From a virus, in the IMG/VR virus record IMGVR_UViG_3300047357_001427, positions 1 to 64,000 of that record: a DNA stretch of 64,000 nucleotides. The stretch is one strand, 5' to 3'. The notes under the pieces are model-generated. The model saw only the letters and a list, made by a program, of their open reading frames with translations, searched no databases and had not been told where the DNA came from. The first letter of the stretch is position 1. The number at the start of each line of letters is the position of its first letter. This document shows, in pieces, positions 1 through 8,202 of this stretch. A program made the position numbers and the translations under genes.

Positions 1-1732
1 TTGCTATTTCGGCTTTGTCATCTGCAATTGTTCCTACCATATGACTGCCATTTCTCGTCGCAACAGAATTAAATGCTGAGGCTCGAAGAAAGTAAGGAAA
101 ATTAGTACTGTTAAACGAAAGGCCATTAGCGGCTGTAAATAAACCGATTATATCGACCACACAATTAGACAATAAGGATAAAACTGCGTGCCCGACTGTT
201 ATTCTGTTTGAGCAAAAATGAATTCTAGACTGAAACCAAGTATTTGGGTTACCACCCCATGGTATATGGCTTCCGTACTCAGGAAACCTAATAACTCCTC
301 CTGTATCAGCTTGAAACAAATAGTCACAATAAAAATTATCCCCTACGGCACCGACTCCTTCTGAAGGGGCAGCTTTTCTGGGCCCGAAGTCAAGCTCTAA
401 AGCTGGCGCCCAGAAACCTTTTTCCAAAGGGTCTAGAAGAGTAGACGCAGGGCCGTCACTATAATTTTCGACTTGAATTGTTGCCCCTCTGGAAGCTTCA
501 ATAAGGCAGTGTGTTGATCCTCTGGCATTGATTTTACAACCAATAAGATTGAGAATGCACGAATTGTGTGACCTTATCGCTGTGTGAACCCCGCCACTAT
601 CATCAAAATCAAACACAAGATTAACCAAGCTGAATAATATGCTTTTTGAGTTGAGCCACATGGGTACGTATGCGTTTTCACCACTGATACGCTTTGTTTT
701 CATTTTCACTTTAGTTAAGCCGCCCGTCCAGTATTTTGTAGAATCACCATATATATTGACGTAGCATTTGTTGATTTCGAGGTTGCCGTGGCTAGCAAAA
801 ATTCCATTGGAATTTTCAATTTCCCCTTCGTCTGTATCTGTTTGTAGATAAATGTTAATGACTGCATCGCTGGATGCTACATCATTTCTTATGTATGTAA
901 ACGCGTCACGAAGCCTTTTGAGCTTGGTTGTTAGTTTTCCATCGATGCCAACTGAGATTCCGCTCCTGTACTCAACCCCCTCGGTATCATGTATTTCTAT
1001 ACCTATAGTATTTGAGGCGGAAGAGGTTGCTAAAGATAATTTTTTGGTTTTATATTTTACGTCTTGATTTGGGACTCCATTCTGTTCGCATTCAACAATG
1101 TCAAAAGTTTCGTTTTGGCAAACTTCTGTAACTTCCAGCCCTCCTCCAGGTTGAACTAGTGAATCTAGGTTTTCGGCAGTTACTGGCGTTGTGTTTACTA
1201 ATACTTGGGAATCAGCAATTCCGTCCCCGTCTGTATCCACATACTCCACCGTCGAGGAAGCGTTTTTGTTTGGATTCTGAACTTCATTGCCTTCCGAATC
1301 AAATACTGTGTCTGTCTCACCTTCTGTGGCTTGTGATAATCCTTGGCTGTAACCATTCATTAGGTCATCAAAATTTAAGATGGACTGTATAACGGCGGTT
1401 TCGGCAGTCATACTGTCCGAGGCTAAAATTTGAAAGATTCCAGCATTAGCAGATACAGTGCTTGTGACATTTAGAGATCCAGCTATGCTTGGGTTTCCAT
1501 CAAAAAAAGTATCTCCAGTAAATTTTATATCACCAATTGCCGACAAGCCTCCTGTAAAACTGCCATAAATGAAATTTCCTGAATAATTTGGAGCTCCTCC
1601 CGATATAACCTGATCAAAAGTTACCTTTTTGGTCGAAAGACTTGAGCCCTCCAGGGCAGTGGGTATATAATTGCTACCAGTAATTTCTGCGTCTGAAGCG
1701 GAATCTAAATTTCTTATTTTTATATATGACAT
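1..1732 (-). CDS. Tail fibre / beta-helix adhesin-like protein (partial, 3' end outside window)
   Basis: An open frame runs from an ATG at 1732 leftward to the window edge (577 codons visible) with no stop. The N-terminal 130 residues are low-complexity and rich in Gly, Ser, Thr and Asn, as in fibre stalks. Around residues 165-173 there is an acidic loop DTDGDGIAD, a calcium-binding pattern like thrombospondin type-3 repeats. After about residue 270, short beta-strand-like stretches alternate with Asn/Gly turns (LEINKCYVNIYG, CILNLIGCKINARG), as in right-handed beta-helix fibres and spikes. It lies 13 bases downstream of the 326-aa gene on the same strand, so it is probably in one transcript. 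Role as an adhesin is inferred from composition; no enzymatic residues can be assigned. Confidence 0.6.
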   Translation of the reverse strand, partial: MSYIKIRNLDSASDAEITGSNYIPTALEGSSLSTKKVTFDQVISGGAPNYSGNFIYGSFTGGLSAIGDIKFTGDTFFDGNPSIAGSLNVTSTVSANAGIFQILASDSMTAETAVIQSILNFDDLMNGYSQGLSQATEGETDTVFDSEGNEVQNPNKNASSTVEYVDTDGDGIADSQVLVNTTPVTAENLDSLVQPGGGLEVTEVCQNETFDIVECEQNGVPNQDVKYKTKKLSLATSSASNTIGIEIHDTEGVEYRSGISVGIDGKLTTKLKRLRDAFTYIRNDVASSDAVINIYLQTDTDEGEIENSNGIFASHGNLEINKCYVNIYGDSTKYWTGGLTKVKMKTKRISGENAYVPMWLNSKSILFSLVNLVFDFDDSGGVHTAIRSHNSCILNLIGCKINARGSTHCLIEASRGATIQVENYSDGPASTLLDPLEKGFWAPALELDFGPRKAAPSEGVGAVGDNFYCDYLFQADTGGVIRFPEYGSHIPWGGNPNTWFQSRIHFCSNRITVGHAVLSLLSNCVVDIIGLFTAANGLSFNSTNFPYFLRASAFNSVATRNGSHMVGTIADDKAEIA

Positions 1733-1745
1733 AAATATATGTACA

Positions 1746-2726
1746 CTAAACTCCACCCATGTCCATCAAATCTTTCATCGAAAGTGATCCACCCTTTTTC
1801 TTTGCTGCTTCATGAAGTCCATCTTTCTGCGGGGTATTCATTCCTAGTTCTTCTAGGTCTTCTTTTGTGGCCCCAACAATTGTTGAAGCTGACGAGGAAT
1901 TGTTCATCTTACTTTTCATTTCGTCTCTCGCCTCTGAAGAGTTCGCGTAATCAAGTAATGCTTCTGGGTCTTTCTTTATCTTATCTGGGATGTCTTCATT
2001 CATTTCAAATATATTCTTATATATTCTTGTATATATTAAAAGATTAAGCTGGAAGTTGTTTAGCTTGACTACTGGTACGCCAAAGAAATCCATAGTACTT
2101 TCCGAGAATGAGTAATATATTTTGTAAAAATCCTGTACAGTTAGATGTTGTATGTTTTTTTCTGAAAATTTTTCATGAAAGCTATTGTATATTCTTACTA
2201 GAGCGGTAACTTCTTTTGTGCTTGTATCTTCGAATTCTTCTTGAGTATACAGGGGCTCGTCTAGATCTTGAGTTTTATAAAAGCTATTGAACATATAAAA
2301 GTCATTAGCTCTGTTGAGCGCGTAGTTGTCGCAGGAGTTGGTTATGAGGTCCGCCTTCTGTTTAGCTAGGTTGCTTAACTTCTCCTGGGCTTCTTTGATT
2401 TGTTTGTTTATTCTGTCCGTGGCGCTTTTGAGTACCAAATTTTTTTTATTTTTTATCAAGCTTTGGACATAAAACTTTTGAGTCTCTATTTCTGAATCGT
2501 CTGATTTGGACCAGATGCCTTGCTCTTCTAGATCGGCAAATATTTCCTCTTCAGTGGGAAGGCCTCTTGCTTTGGCGCGATCAAAGTGCATTTGGTAGAC
2601 TTGATCAAAGTCAACAAGGTCTGATACGGATTGATGTTTTATGTATCTTTTTTCTTCACCCACATAATAGGCTGAGAATCCGTCAACTATTTCTTTGAAT
2701 AGCCTTCTATACTCCTTTAAGTCCAC
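1746..2726 (-). CDS. Unknown phage protein, possible tail assembly chaperone (second half)
   Basis: 326 aa, acidic and largely helical, with a coiled-coil-like Lys/Glu/Gln stretch near residues 95-125 and a Ser/Asn/Gly-rich C-terminus. The start is GTG at 2726. It lies in the same reading frame as the preceding 254-aa gene, separated only by TAA and one TGG codon. No Shine-Dalgarno sequence is visible before the GTG, so translation probably depends on coupling to the upstream gene. Two adjacent helical ORFs of this size, near tail genes, recall the G and G-T tail assembly chaperones that wrap the tape measure. That identification is inference. The minus-strand position, away from the tape measure, is unusual for it. 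Confidence 0.5.
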   Translation of the reverse strand: MDLKEYRRLFKEIVDGFSAYYVGEEKRYIKHQSVSDLVDFDQVYQMHFDRAKARGLPTEEEIFADLEEQGIWSKSDDSEIETQKFYVQSLIKNKKNLVLKSATDRINKQIKEAQEKLSNLAKQKADLITNSCDNYALNRANDFYMFNSFYKTQDLDEPLYTQEEFEDTSTKEVTALVRIYNSFHEKFSEKNIQHLTVQDFYKIYYSFSESTMDFFGVPVVKLNNFQLNLLIYTRIYKNIFEMNEDIPDKIKKDPEALLDYANSSEARDEMKSKMNNSSSASTIVGATKEDLEELGMNTPQKDGLHEAAKKKGGSLSMKDLMDMGGV

Positions 2727-2729
2727 CCA

Positions 2730-3494
2730 TTAGAGTTCGCCAGAATCGATATCTTTCTCGAGATTGGAGAAATCTTCCTCGGATGCGTTTTGGCTAAAAT
2801 ACCAAAAACTAATAAAGGTCATAAGTTTTTCTCGAGCCAAGTCAAAAACTTCGTCTTCGTTTTCGTCAAGCTCATAGTAAGATTCTTCTTTTTCCTCGAT
2901 GGTTTTTCCAGCAAACAAAGGAGCTTCTTCCTCGCCTGGGCCGGTAGCATAAGAAAGATTAAGCATGTACCATAGTATGGTTTTGTTTTGAGCTTTAGTA
3001 TCTGCTGTATGATTGAATACGTTTTGATAGCTTGTTTCAAGATCAACAATACGCTTTCTGATAGCCGCAAAAGATTCGGTTAGTTCTTCTTCTTTTTTGG
3101 CTTCTTTGTCGTTTTTGTTTTTCTTGTTCATTGAGCGGCCAAGATCGTTTTGAACTTCGGTAAGTTCCCTGTAAAGGCGTATTAGTTCTGTTGAGTCTTC
3201 TTCTGAGAGTAGTCCTCCGCTGTCGCTGTATTTTTTTGCAAGCATAGCTTTTGTGAGAATGCCTTTTTTAATACACTTGCTCATTTCGATACTGAACTCC
3301 ATGTCTGCATCTTCCACTTGCCTGCGCGAGGGGGAGGCAATTCTGATAGTGTACTGAACTGGTTTTTTTACAGTCTTAGTTTTTGTTACTTTTTCTTTTT
3401 CCTTAGTTTCTTTGTTGACAACTTCGGAAACTTCTTGTTCCTCAACTTCTTCTTCTTTATTGACGGTAAACTTGTAGATTGTTTTTTTGCTCAT
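2730..3494 (-). CDS. Unknown phage protein, possible tail assembly chaperone (first half)
   Basis: 254 aa. The first 50 residues are highly charged (alternating Glu and Lys runs), followed by a short beta-like segment PVQYTIRIASPSRRQ and then a helical body. Residues 130-150 are a Lys/Glu-rich coiled coil. The gene ends in TAA, and the same frame then continues into the 326-aa gene. No enzyme motif is visible. It belongs to the minus-strand set transcribed from about 3839 leftward. A chaperone or structural scaffold role for the tail is plausible from position and architecture, but nothing in the sequence proves it. Confidence 0.5.
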   Translation of the reverse strand: MSKKTIYKFTVNKEEEVEEQEVSEVVNKETKEKEKVTKTKTVKKPVQYTIRIASPSRRQVEDADMEFSIEMSKCIKKGILTKAMLAKKYSDSGGLLSEEDSTELIRLYRELTEVQNDLGRSMNKKNKNDKEAKKEEELTESFAAIRKRIVDLETSYQNVFNHTADTKAQNKTILWYMLNLSYATGPGEEEAPLFAGKTIEEKEESYYELDENEDEVFDLAREKLMTFISFWYFSQNASEEDFSNLEKDIDSGEL

Positions 3495-3533
3495 ATTTTT
3501 ATATATTGTTTAATTGCTTAATGTATTATATAT

Positions 3534-3818
3534 TTAAAATTTAAAACTTATAGTAAAATTTTCTAGTGAATTTTCAGTAGTTCTTATACTTTCATTACCT
3601 AGGTCTAGTATTTTCTTTCTTAGGTATTGTAGTTTTGCTTGATCGAAGTAATCTGCTTGGTCGATTAACGGTTGATATTCTTTGGGTACAGATTTGCGAA
3701 GCTTCTCAAAGTTGCGAAGATGATCGTTGTTTAGATCTTCAATCATGATCAAGAAAGATTTAAAAAGTATCTTTGTGTTTTTACTGTAAAATGAATGTAT
3801 TGATTCGTCTGGCTTCAT
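3534..3818 (-). CDS. Hypothetical protein, first gene of the minus-strand structural operon
   Basis: 94 aa, mostly helical, no recognised domain. The start ATG at 3818 is preceded by AAGGAT at a suitable distance and lies about 20 bases downstream of the predicted transcription start of the promoter at 3846-3874. The gene is followed after 39 bases by the 254-aa gene. Being first in the operon with a good promoter suggests it is real, but its function is not recognisable. Confidence 0.55.
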   Translation of the reverse strand: MKPDESIHSFYSKNTKILFKSFLIMIEDLNNDHLRNFEKLRKSVPKEYQPLIDQADYFDQAKLQYLRKKILDLGNESIRTTENSLENFTISFKF

Positions 3819-3845
3819 GTAGTTTATCCTTGCTCGTTGTATCTT

Positions 3846-3874
3846 ATTATAAAATGCGAGAGTATTTTTTTCAA
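3846..3874 (-). promoter_or_regulatory. Sigma70-like promoter, minus strand
   Basis: Read on the minus strand: -35 TTGAAA (3874-3869), 17-base spacer, -10 TATAAT (3851-3846). Predicted start is near 3839, upstream of the 94-aa gene. It lies in the 75-base divergent gap opposite the plus-strand virion module. Spacing is ideal and 11 of 12 bases match consensus. Confidence 0.7.
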
Positions 3875-3893
3875 AGAAAGTGTATAATACTTT

Positions 3894-4343
3894 ATGGCGT
3901 CTTTTTTAACAGCGGCCCAAAAGGCAGAATACGAATCAGTAATGCAAGATATGCACGACACATTTGCGCGTAGCATTTTTGCGTACAAGGAATCTCAGAA
4001 GGTTATAGTAAGTACAGATCCAAACTTTAATTATCTGTACAACAACGTTAGGGGGGTAAGTCAGACAATAAGAAAAAGTCAATTCAGCACCCTTAAGGCC
4101 AGAATACTATACTCAGACAAGCAAACAGAAGTAAACTTTGATTCAGAAGTCAACAGCACAATAAAAGTAAGCCACGACATTGGAGAGGTTAGAATAAAGC
4201 TTGACTCAGAAGGGTATGAGTATTTTAAAGATGCAAAGCGTGTAGAAATAGATGGCCGCTTGATGTTTAAAGTTACAGACGTCAGGAAGCACGGACTATT
4301 CCGCCCCAAATTCTTTACTTATTATTTAAGACCAACAGATTAA
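3894..4343 (+). CDS. Putative head-tail joining / stopper protein
   Basis: 149 aa. An N-terminal helix (residues 5-35) is followed by a beta-rich C-terminal half with strand pairs such as EVRIKLDSEGYEYF and VEIDGRLMFKVTDV, the build of small head-closure (stopper) proteins. It is the first plus-strand gene of the virion module and overlaps the next gene by one base (TAATG). A TATAAT at 3883-3888 sits only 6 bases before the ATG, with no convincing -35, and no Shine-Dalgarno is evident. Assignment rests on fold pattern, size and position; no specific family is recognised. Confidence 0.5.
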   Translation: MASFLTAAQKAEYESVMQDMHDTFARSIFAYKESQKVIVSTDPNFNYLYNNVRGVSQTIRKSQFSTLKARILYSDKQTEVNFDSEVNSTIKVSHDIGEVRIKLDSEGYEYFKDAKRVEIDGRLMFKVTDVRKHGLFRPKFFTYYLRPTD

Positions 4344-4990
4344 TGCCAGTAATATTCTCAGTTAACGGTATAGCTTTCGATAAAGAATTAAAAAGATCTC
4401 TATCTTCAAAGAACTCACAAAAAACTATATTAAATAATTTAAAATTAAGAAACGGAGAATTAGTTTATAAAAAAATAGAAAAACTAAAAAGAGAAATGAT
4501 AGCAGATTTCTTAAGATTACCAGTAACCAAGGAGATATTGGCCGGATCAACATCAAGTAATATTAGTGGCACGCTGGGCGGTTACGGAAATCTTTTTACA
4601 TTTATAGGTTTTAATGAAGGAGATAGACCTATTAATCCAATTGTTCAGCTTTTATCTCAAACCAACTATAAGGTCACAAGGTTTGATCAAAATGGAGCAG
4701 CAAAATTAACAATAGAAATACCAAGCAAGCAAGATATATTTGGGGTTACTCCTTTGCCATGGGCTAGTGGAATAAGTTGGGCAGAAAGAATAGAGAAAGG
4801 AATGTCTGGATTGGGTATGTATTTAAACACGAGCAGCAAGAATAGTAGATCAGGGCGAGGAATTCAAGCAGACAACAAAATAAGAACAGGAAAATTCAGC
4901 AACACTTCTTATGTTTCCGTCTTTTTAAACAAATGGGTAAAGGTGTTTGAGAAAATAGATAGAGACATTTCAGTAGGAAGAGGGTTATGA
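4343..4990 (+). CDS. Putative tail completion / neck protein
   Basis: 215 aa. A long basic N-terminal helical segment is followed by a Gly-rich stretch (GTLGGYGNLFTFIGF, about residues 77-91) and a beta-rich C-terminus ending with a region that could bind a neighbouring subunit. This build resembles HK97-gp10-like tail completion proteins of siphophages. It overlaps the next gene by 4 bases (ATGA), so the two are translationally coupled. Position between the stopper candidate and the tail-tube gene supports the role; identity is inferred, not proven. Confidence 0.5.
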   Translation: MPVIFSVNGIAFDKELKRSLSSKNSQKTILNNLKLRNGELVYKKIEKLKREMIADFLRLPVTKEILAGSTSSNISGTLGGYGNLFTFIGFNEGDRPINPIVQLLSQTNYKVTRFDQNGAAKLTIEIPSKQDIFGVTPLPWASGISWAERIEKGMSGLGMYLNTSSKNSRSGRGIQADNKIRTGKFSNTSYVSVFLNKWVKVFEKIDRDISVGRGL

Positions 4991-5901
4991 AACCGCAATT
5001 TCAACACGACGCAACAAGCAGCTTTGCTTTATGGCTTGATCATTATCTTGTTTATAATGGAGAGGCTTACTCCAACAAGCAGGGTAATTTTTATTATGTA
5101 CCTGATGAAAGATTACCGATGTATCCAGATGATCCAGTAAATGGACTAGTTTCGTACAATAGTGAATACAAGCAATGGGTTTGTGATAGCGACATAACTG
5201 AAGCGGTAATACCAAGTGGAGTTTATATAGATACCGGAGATGGAGTTTATAACTTTTGTAAAAGAGGAGAGAGTGGGTTATCTTTAGATTTTGAAAACGG
5301 AAGAGTTCTTTTGGATGGAATATTTTTTCCAACAAACTATGCAGACTTAAGAATTAGTGGTGACTTTTCAGTTAAAGATATAAATATATACTTAGCCGAC
5401 GATACAGAAGAAAATTTAGTTATACAAAATAAATACAATGTAAATAGTCGAACTACTCCCGACTTGGGTCAGGGCACTGGGTTGGCACCTTATCAACAAG
5501 TGGCTCCAGCTGCATTTGTATCTATGGAGAGAACTCAAAATACTCCATTCGCATTCGGAGGAGAAGATTTAACCCATTTGTATTATAGGGTAATATTTTT
5601 CGCAGAGAACCTTTATCAGCTTGATGGTGCGATGTCTTTGTGTGCTGACGCATTTAATAGAGGTATAGTAAATGTAGGTTATGATAATTACCCGCTTGAT
5701 GAATATGGAGATCTTAAAACTGGATACTTTAGTTATACTGAAGCAGTAAAAAATTGCGACAATGTCGGCCCAATAATGTTTATAGATGATGTTCGAGCTT
5801 CTAAAATAAGCGACAGATTATCCAAAACAACTAATCCCGATTTATATTTAGGATTCGTTGATTTTGAGGTTAATCAAGCAAGGTTCCCAAGAGCTTGTTA
5901 A
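4987..5901 (+). CDS. Putative tail terminator or minor virion protein
   Basis: 304 aa, rich in Tyr, Asp and Gly, with alternating short strands and loops typical of virion proteins. No recognised motif. It starts with an ATGA overlap on the previous gene and lies directly before the major tail protein, the place where siphophages usually encode the tail terminator. It is about twice the usual terminator length, so a different minor structural role is possible. There is a 76-base gap to the next gene. Confidence 0.45.
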   Translation: MKPQFQHDATSSFALWLDHYLVYNGEAYSNKQGNFYYVPDERLPMYPDDPVNGLVSYNSEYKQWVCDSDITEAVIPSGVYIDTGDGVYNFCKRGESGLSLDFENGRVLLDGIFFPTNYADLRISGDFSVKDINIYLADDTEENLVIQNKYNVNSRTTPDLGQGTGLAPYQQVAPAAFVSMERTQNTPFAFGGEDLTHLYYRVIFFAENLYQLDGAMSLCADAFNRGIVNVGYDNYPLDEYGDLKTGYFSYTEAVKNCDNVGPIMFIDDVRASKISDRLSKTTNPDLYLGFVDFEVNQARFPRAC

Positions 5902-5963
5902 AAAAAATTTCCCAATACAAAATAAGGAATGTAATAAGAGATAACAACTTTTCAACAAAAAAT

Positions 5964-5977
5964 AGGAGAAAAATAAA
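5964..5977 (+). promoter_or_regulatory. Strong ribosome binding site of the 720-aa tail protein
   Basis: AGGAG at 5964-5968, nine bases before the ATG at 5978. This is one of the clearest Shine-Dalgarno sites in the window and fits a highly expressed structural protein. The rest of the 5902-5977 gap is AT-rich, with no convincing -35/-10 pair. Confidence 0.65.
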
Positions 5978-8140
5978 ATGGCAGTACATAGAAATCGAGT
6001 AATTTATCAATCAGAGGCTTTATTTGTAAGCCCAGATTCAACAGGATACCACTTTACTGGTTCCGCTATATCTAACGCCGAAGTGCCAGGAGACTACGCT
6101 TCAATAAGCTCAACGATTGGAGACGGTCCATTTGGACTAATGACTCCTCCAACAGGGTCCCAGCAAGTATTTGGTGGCACAGCAGCAGCTCCAGCCACGA
6201 ACAAGCGGAATGAAGTGGTTGGATGGTTGCCAGGTGATGCGTGGCCACAATGGAACGGAAAAGGCGAAGCTGGAACAGCTGGAGTAAAATCTAAAGTTTC
6301 GATTGCTGGAGCCAACGCTATCGGAGAGATAGTTTTTGAAGCAGACCGAACAGGTGACAGTTATGACGGAATAAAGCTAGAACTTACGCAAGTAGCAGGA
6401 GGAAACACTGTAGCCTTTTTTGGTACAACTTTAACTGTAGGGGCTGATTTTGCAGCCGGAGTAACTTATGACGATCTTCTTGCTATTTTTGCCACTCAAG
6501 GCGGAGTAACCGCTCTTTCTGACGCTGGAGGATTTAGTGTTGCCAAAGGGGCTGATCCATTTGCAACTGCAACGCGAAATGGTATTACTTTCACAGCTAA
6601 CGATAAGGGAGCTGCAAAAAATGGAATTAATTTTAGAGTTGTTGATAATGCTGTACCAAGCGCGAACTTTGCTGGTGGAACTCTTACTATAGGAGCTAAT
6701 ATTACCGGTGGCGCAGATGTTAATAGTGTTATTGCTACGCTTGACAGTGCGAATGGCTTAGCAGCACTAACTGCAGCTGGGTTTACTGCTGCTCTAAGTG
6801 GTAATGGTGCAGACCTAGCTACTGTTGGTACTATTGCTTCCGCAGGAGCCGACTCTCCAAAAGTTTCCAATGGCGTTACCGCTGGTGGGTTTGATGGAGT
6901 TAGTTATGCGAAAAGTCACGGAACAATCATCAAGCAACTAAAGCGTATTCAAACTGCAAACTATGGTTTTACCATCAGTAGGCAAGACGTTAATCAATTC
7001 GGTCATTTGGCACGTCTTGATTCTGTAGTTATTGAAGCTCCTACTGTTAATTTAGACTTCAGTTATTATCTTTTAGATGGATACAATGAAAGAATGATTG
7101 AGTTCATTACAAATGGTACAACCAACACTTTAAGTGGAGGGTTCTCACCTGAGCTTTATCAAGCAGGAAGTAACTTCTTTATCTTGACAATGCCAGAAGC
7201 TGGAGACGCAGTAAACGGAGACGTTAACGCAAGCGCAGCAGGTAATGATGATAAAAAGTCTGTTATTTCTTTAGGAAACGGTTATCTTACCGACTATAGC
7301 GTTGATATATCTGTGGGAGCAATTCCAACAGCAAGCGTTACAGTTGAGGGAATGAATATCAAAAGTGATATTGGTGAAACCGGAAACGACTTGCCAGCAA
7401 TCAAAATGACCGACGGAAGCTTTATGAGTAATGCGTGGGACAAGAATGCTGCAGGAGAAAGAACTCCAAAAGCTAATGGATGTACTGGATTATACTCTCT
7501 TCCAGCTGCAGAAAGTGGTTATGCAGGATGTGGCGATGTAGCGGCACTTAGGCCAGGAGATGTTGTTCTTGATCTTCAAGACGCAGGTTTAATCTCTAAA
7601 CAGGTTAGTGGTTTGAATGTTTCTACTCCAACTATTGGAAGCGCGCACGTTCAATCTGTTAGTATTAATATTCCTATGGCTAGAACAACTCTTCAGCGAC
7701 TTGGTTCTACTTTTGGGTTCTCTAAAACTCTTGATGTGCCAATCAATATAACAATGTCAGTTAGTGCTACGCTTTCAGACCTTAAGGAAGGCAACATGGC
7801 CGACTTACTTTGTGGTTGCGATAGAATCAACGCAACAGTCAAGATGATGGATCCTGAGTGCGTTGAGTGTGACACAAAAGATGGGCCTGTTGCTATGATT
7901 TTCGAATTAAAAGGAGCACGTCTTGAATCCGAAAACTTCACAAGCACTATCGGAGACAACAAGTCAGTTGACTTGACCTTTATCGCTCAGATCGCAGGAG
8001 CAGACGACCCTGATAATGGATTGTTTATTTTTGGAAAAGAATCTACTGAAGGTAATTTTGGATTACCGCCAGCATGGACCGGAGTCGGAGGTGTTGAAAA
8101 TATTCCAGCAGCGAACGAACTCATGGGGTACAGAGCATAA
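5978..8140 (+). CDS. Major tail (tube) protein, probable
   Basis: 720 aa. The C-terminal two thirds (from about residue 310) share a pattern with the next gene and with two genes after the tape measure: IQTANYGFTISRQDVNQFGH, a LLDGYNE strand, and GNGYLTDYSVDISVGAIPTASVTVEG. These fit a tail-tube beta-sandwich. Residues about 105-300 hold two tandem Gly/Ala/Thr-rich units (GIKLELTQVAGG..LTVGA and GINFRVVDNAV..LTIGA), probably an exposed decoration. Many Gly, Ala and Thr residues, a strong ribosome binding site and a strong terminator right after the gene all suggest high expression. It sits two genes before the tape measure, as expected. Which of the paralogues forms most of the tube is inferred. 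Confidence 0.7.
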   Translation: MAVHRNRVIYQSEALFVSPDSTGYHFTGSAISNAEVPGDYASISSTIGDGPFGLMTPPTGSQQVFGGTAAAPATNKRNEVVGWLPGDAWPQWNGKGEAGTAGVKSKVSIAGANAIGEIVFEADRTGDSYDGIKLELTQVAGGNTVAFFGTTLTVGADFAAGVTYDDLLAIFATQGGVTALSDAGGFSVAKGADPFATATRNGITFTANDKGAAKNGINFRVVDNAVPSANFAGGTLTIGANITGGADVNSVIATLDSANGLAALTAAGFTAALSGNGADLATVGTIASAGADSPKVSNGVTAGGFDGVSYAKSHGTIIKQLKRIQTANYGFTISRQDVNQFGHLARLDSVVIEAPTVNLDFSYYLLDGYNERMIEFITNGTTNTLSGGFSPELYQAGSNFFILTMPEAGDAVNGDVNASAAGNDDKKSVISLGNGYLTDYSVDISVGAIPTASVTVEGMNIKSDIGETGNDLPAIKMTDGSFMSNAWDKNAAGERTPKANGCTGLYSLPAAESGYAGCGDVAALRPGDVVLDLQDAGLISKQVSGLNVSTPTIGSAHVQSVSINIPMARTTLQRLGSTFGFSKTLDVPINITMSVSATLSDLKEGNMADLLCGCDRINATVKMMDPECVECDTKDGPVAMIFELKGARLESENFTSTIGDNKSVDLTFIAQIAGADDPDNGLFIFGKESTEGNFGLPPAWTGVGGVENIPAANELMGYRA

Positions 8141-8163
8141 AATAAATCTCATACTTTGAATAA

Positions 8164-8196
8164 AAATACACCTCAGTCATTGACTGGGGTGTATTT
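8164..8196 (+). terminator. Strong intrinsic terminator after the major tail gene
   Basis: A near-perfect hairpin: 15-bp stem (8164-8178 with 8182-8196, a single G-T wobble) and a 3-base loop (8179-8181), followed by an ATTTAT tract. It lies between the 720-aa and 532-aa tail genes and would reduce read-through, giving the first gene a higher transcript level. Confidence 0.8.
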
Positions 8197-8202
8197 ATTT
8201 AT

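Noticed and set aside
2730-2732. TAA reassigned to an amino acid
   Set aside because: Many clear genes here end in TAA, TAG and TGA at expected positions, so the standard code applies; a local read-through is still possible.
3883-3888. TATAAT as a plus-strand promoter for the virion module
   Set aside because: No -35 sequence at 16-18 bases upstream (only GAGTAT), and it lies 6 bases from the ATG; kept only as a possible weak element.
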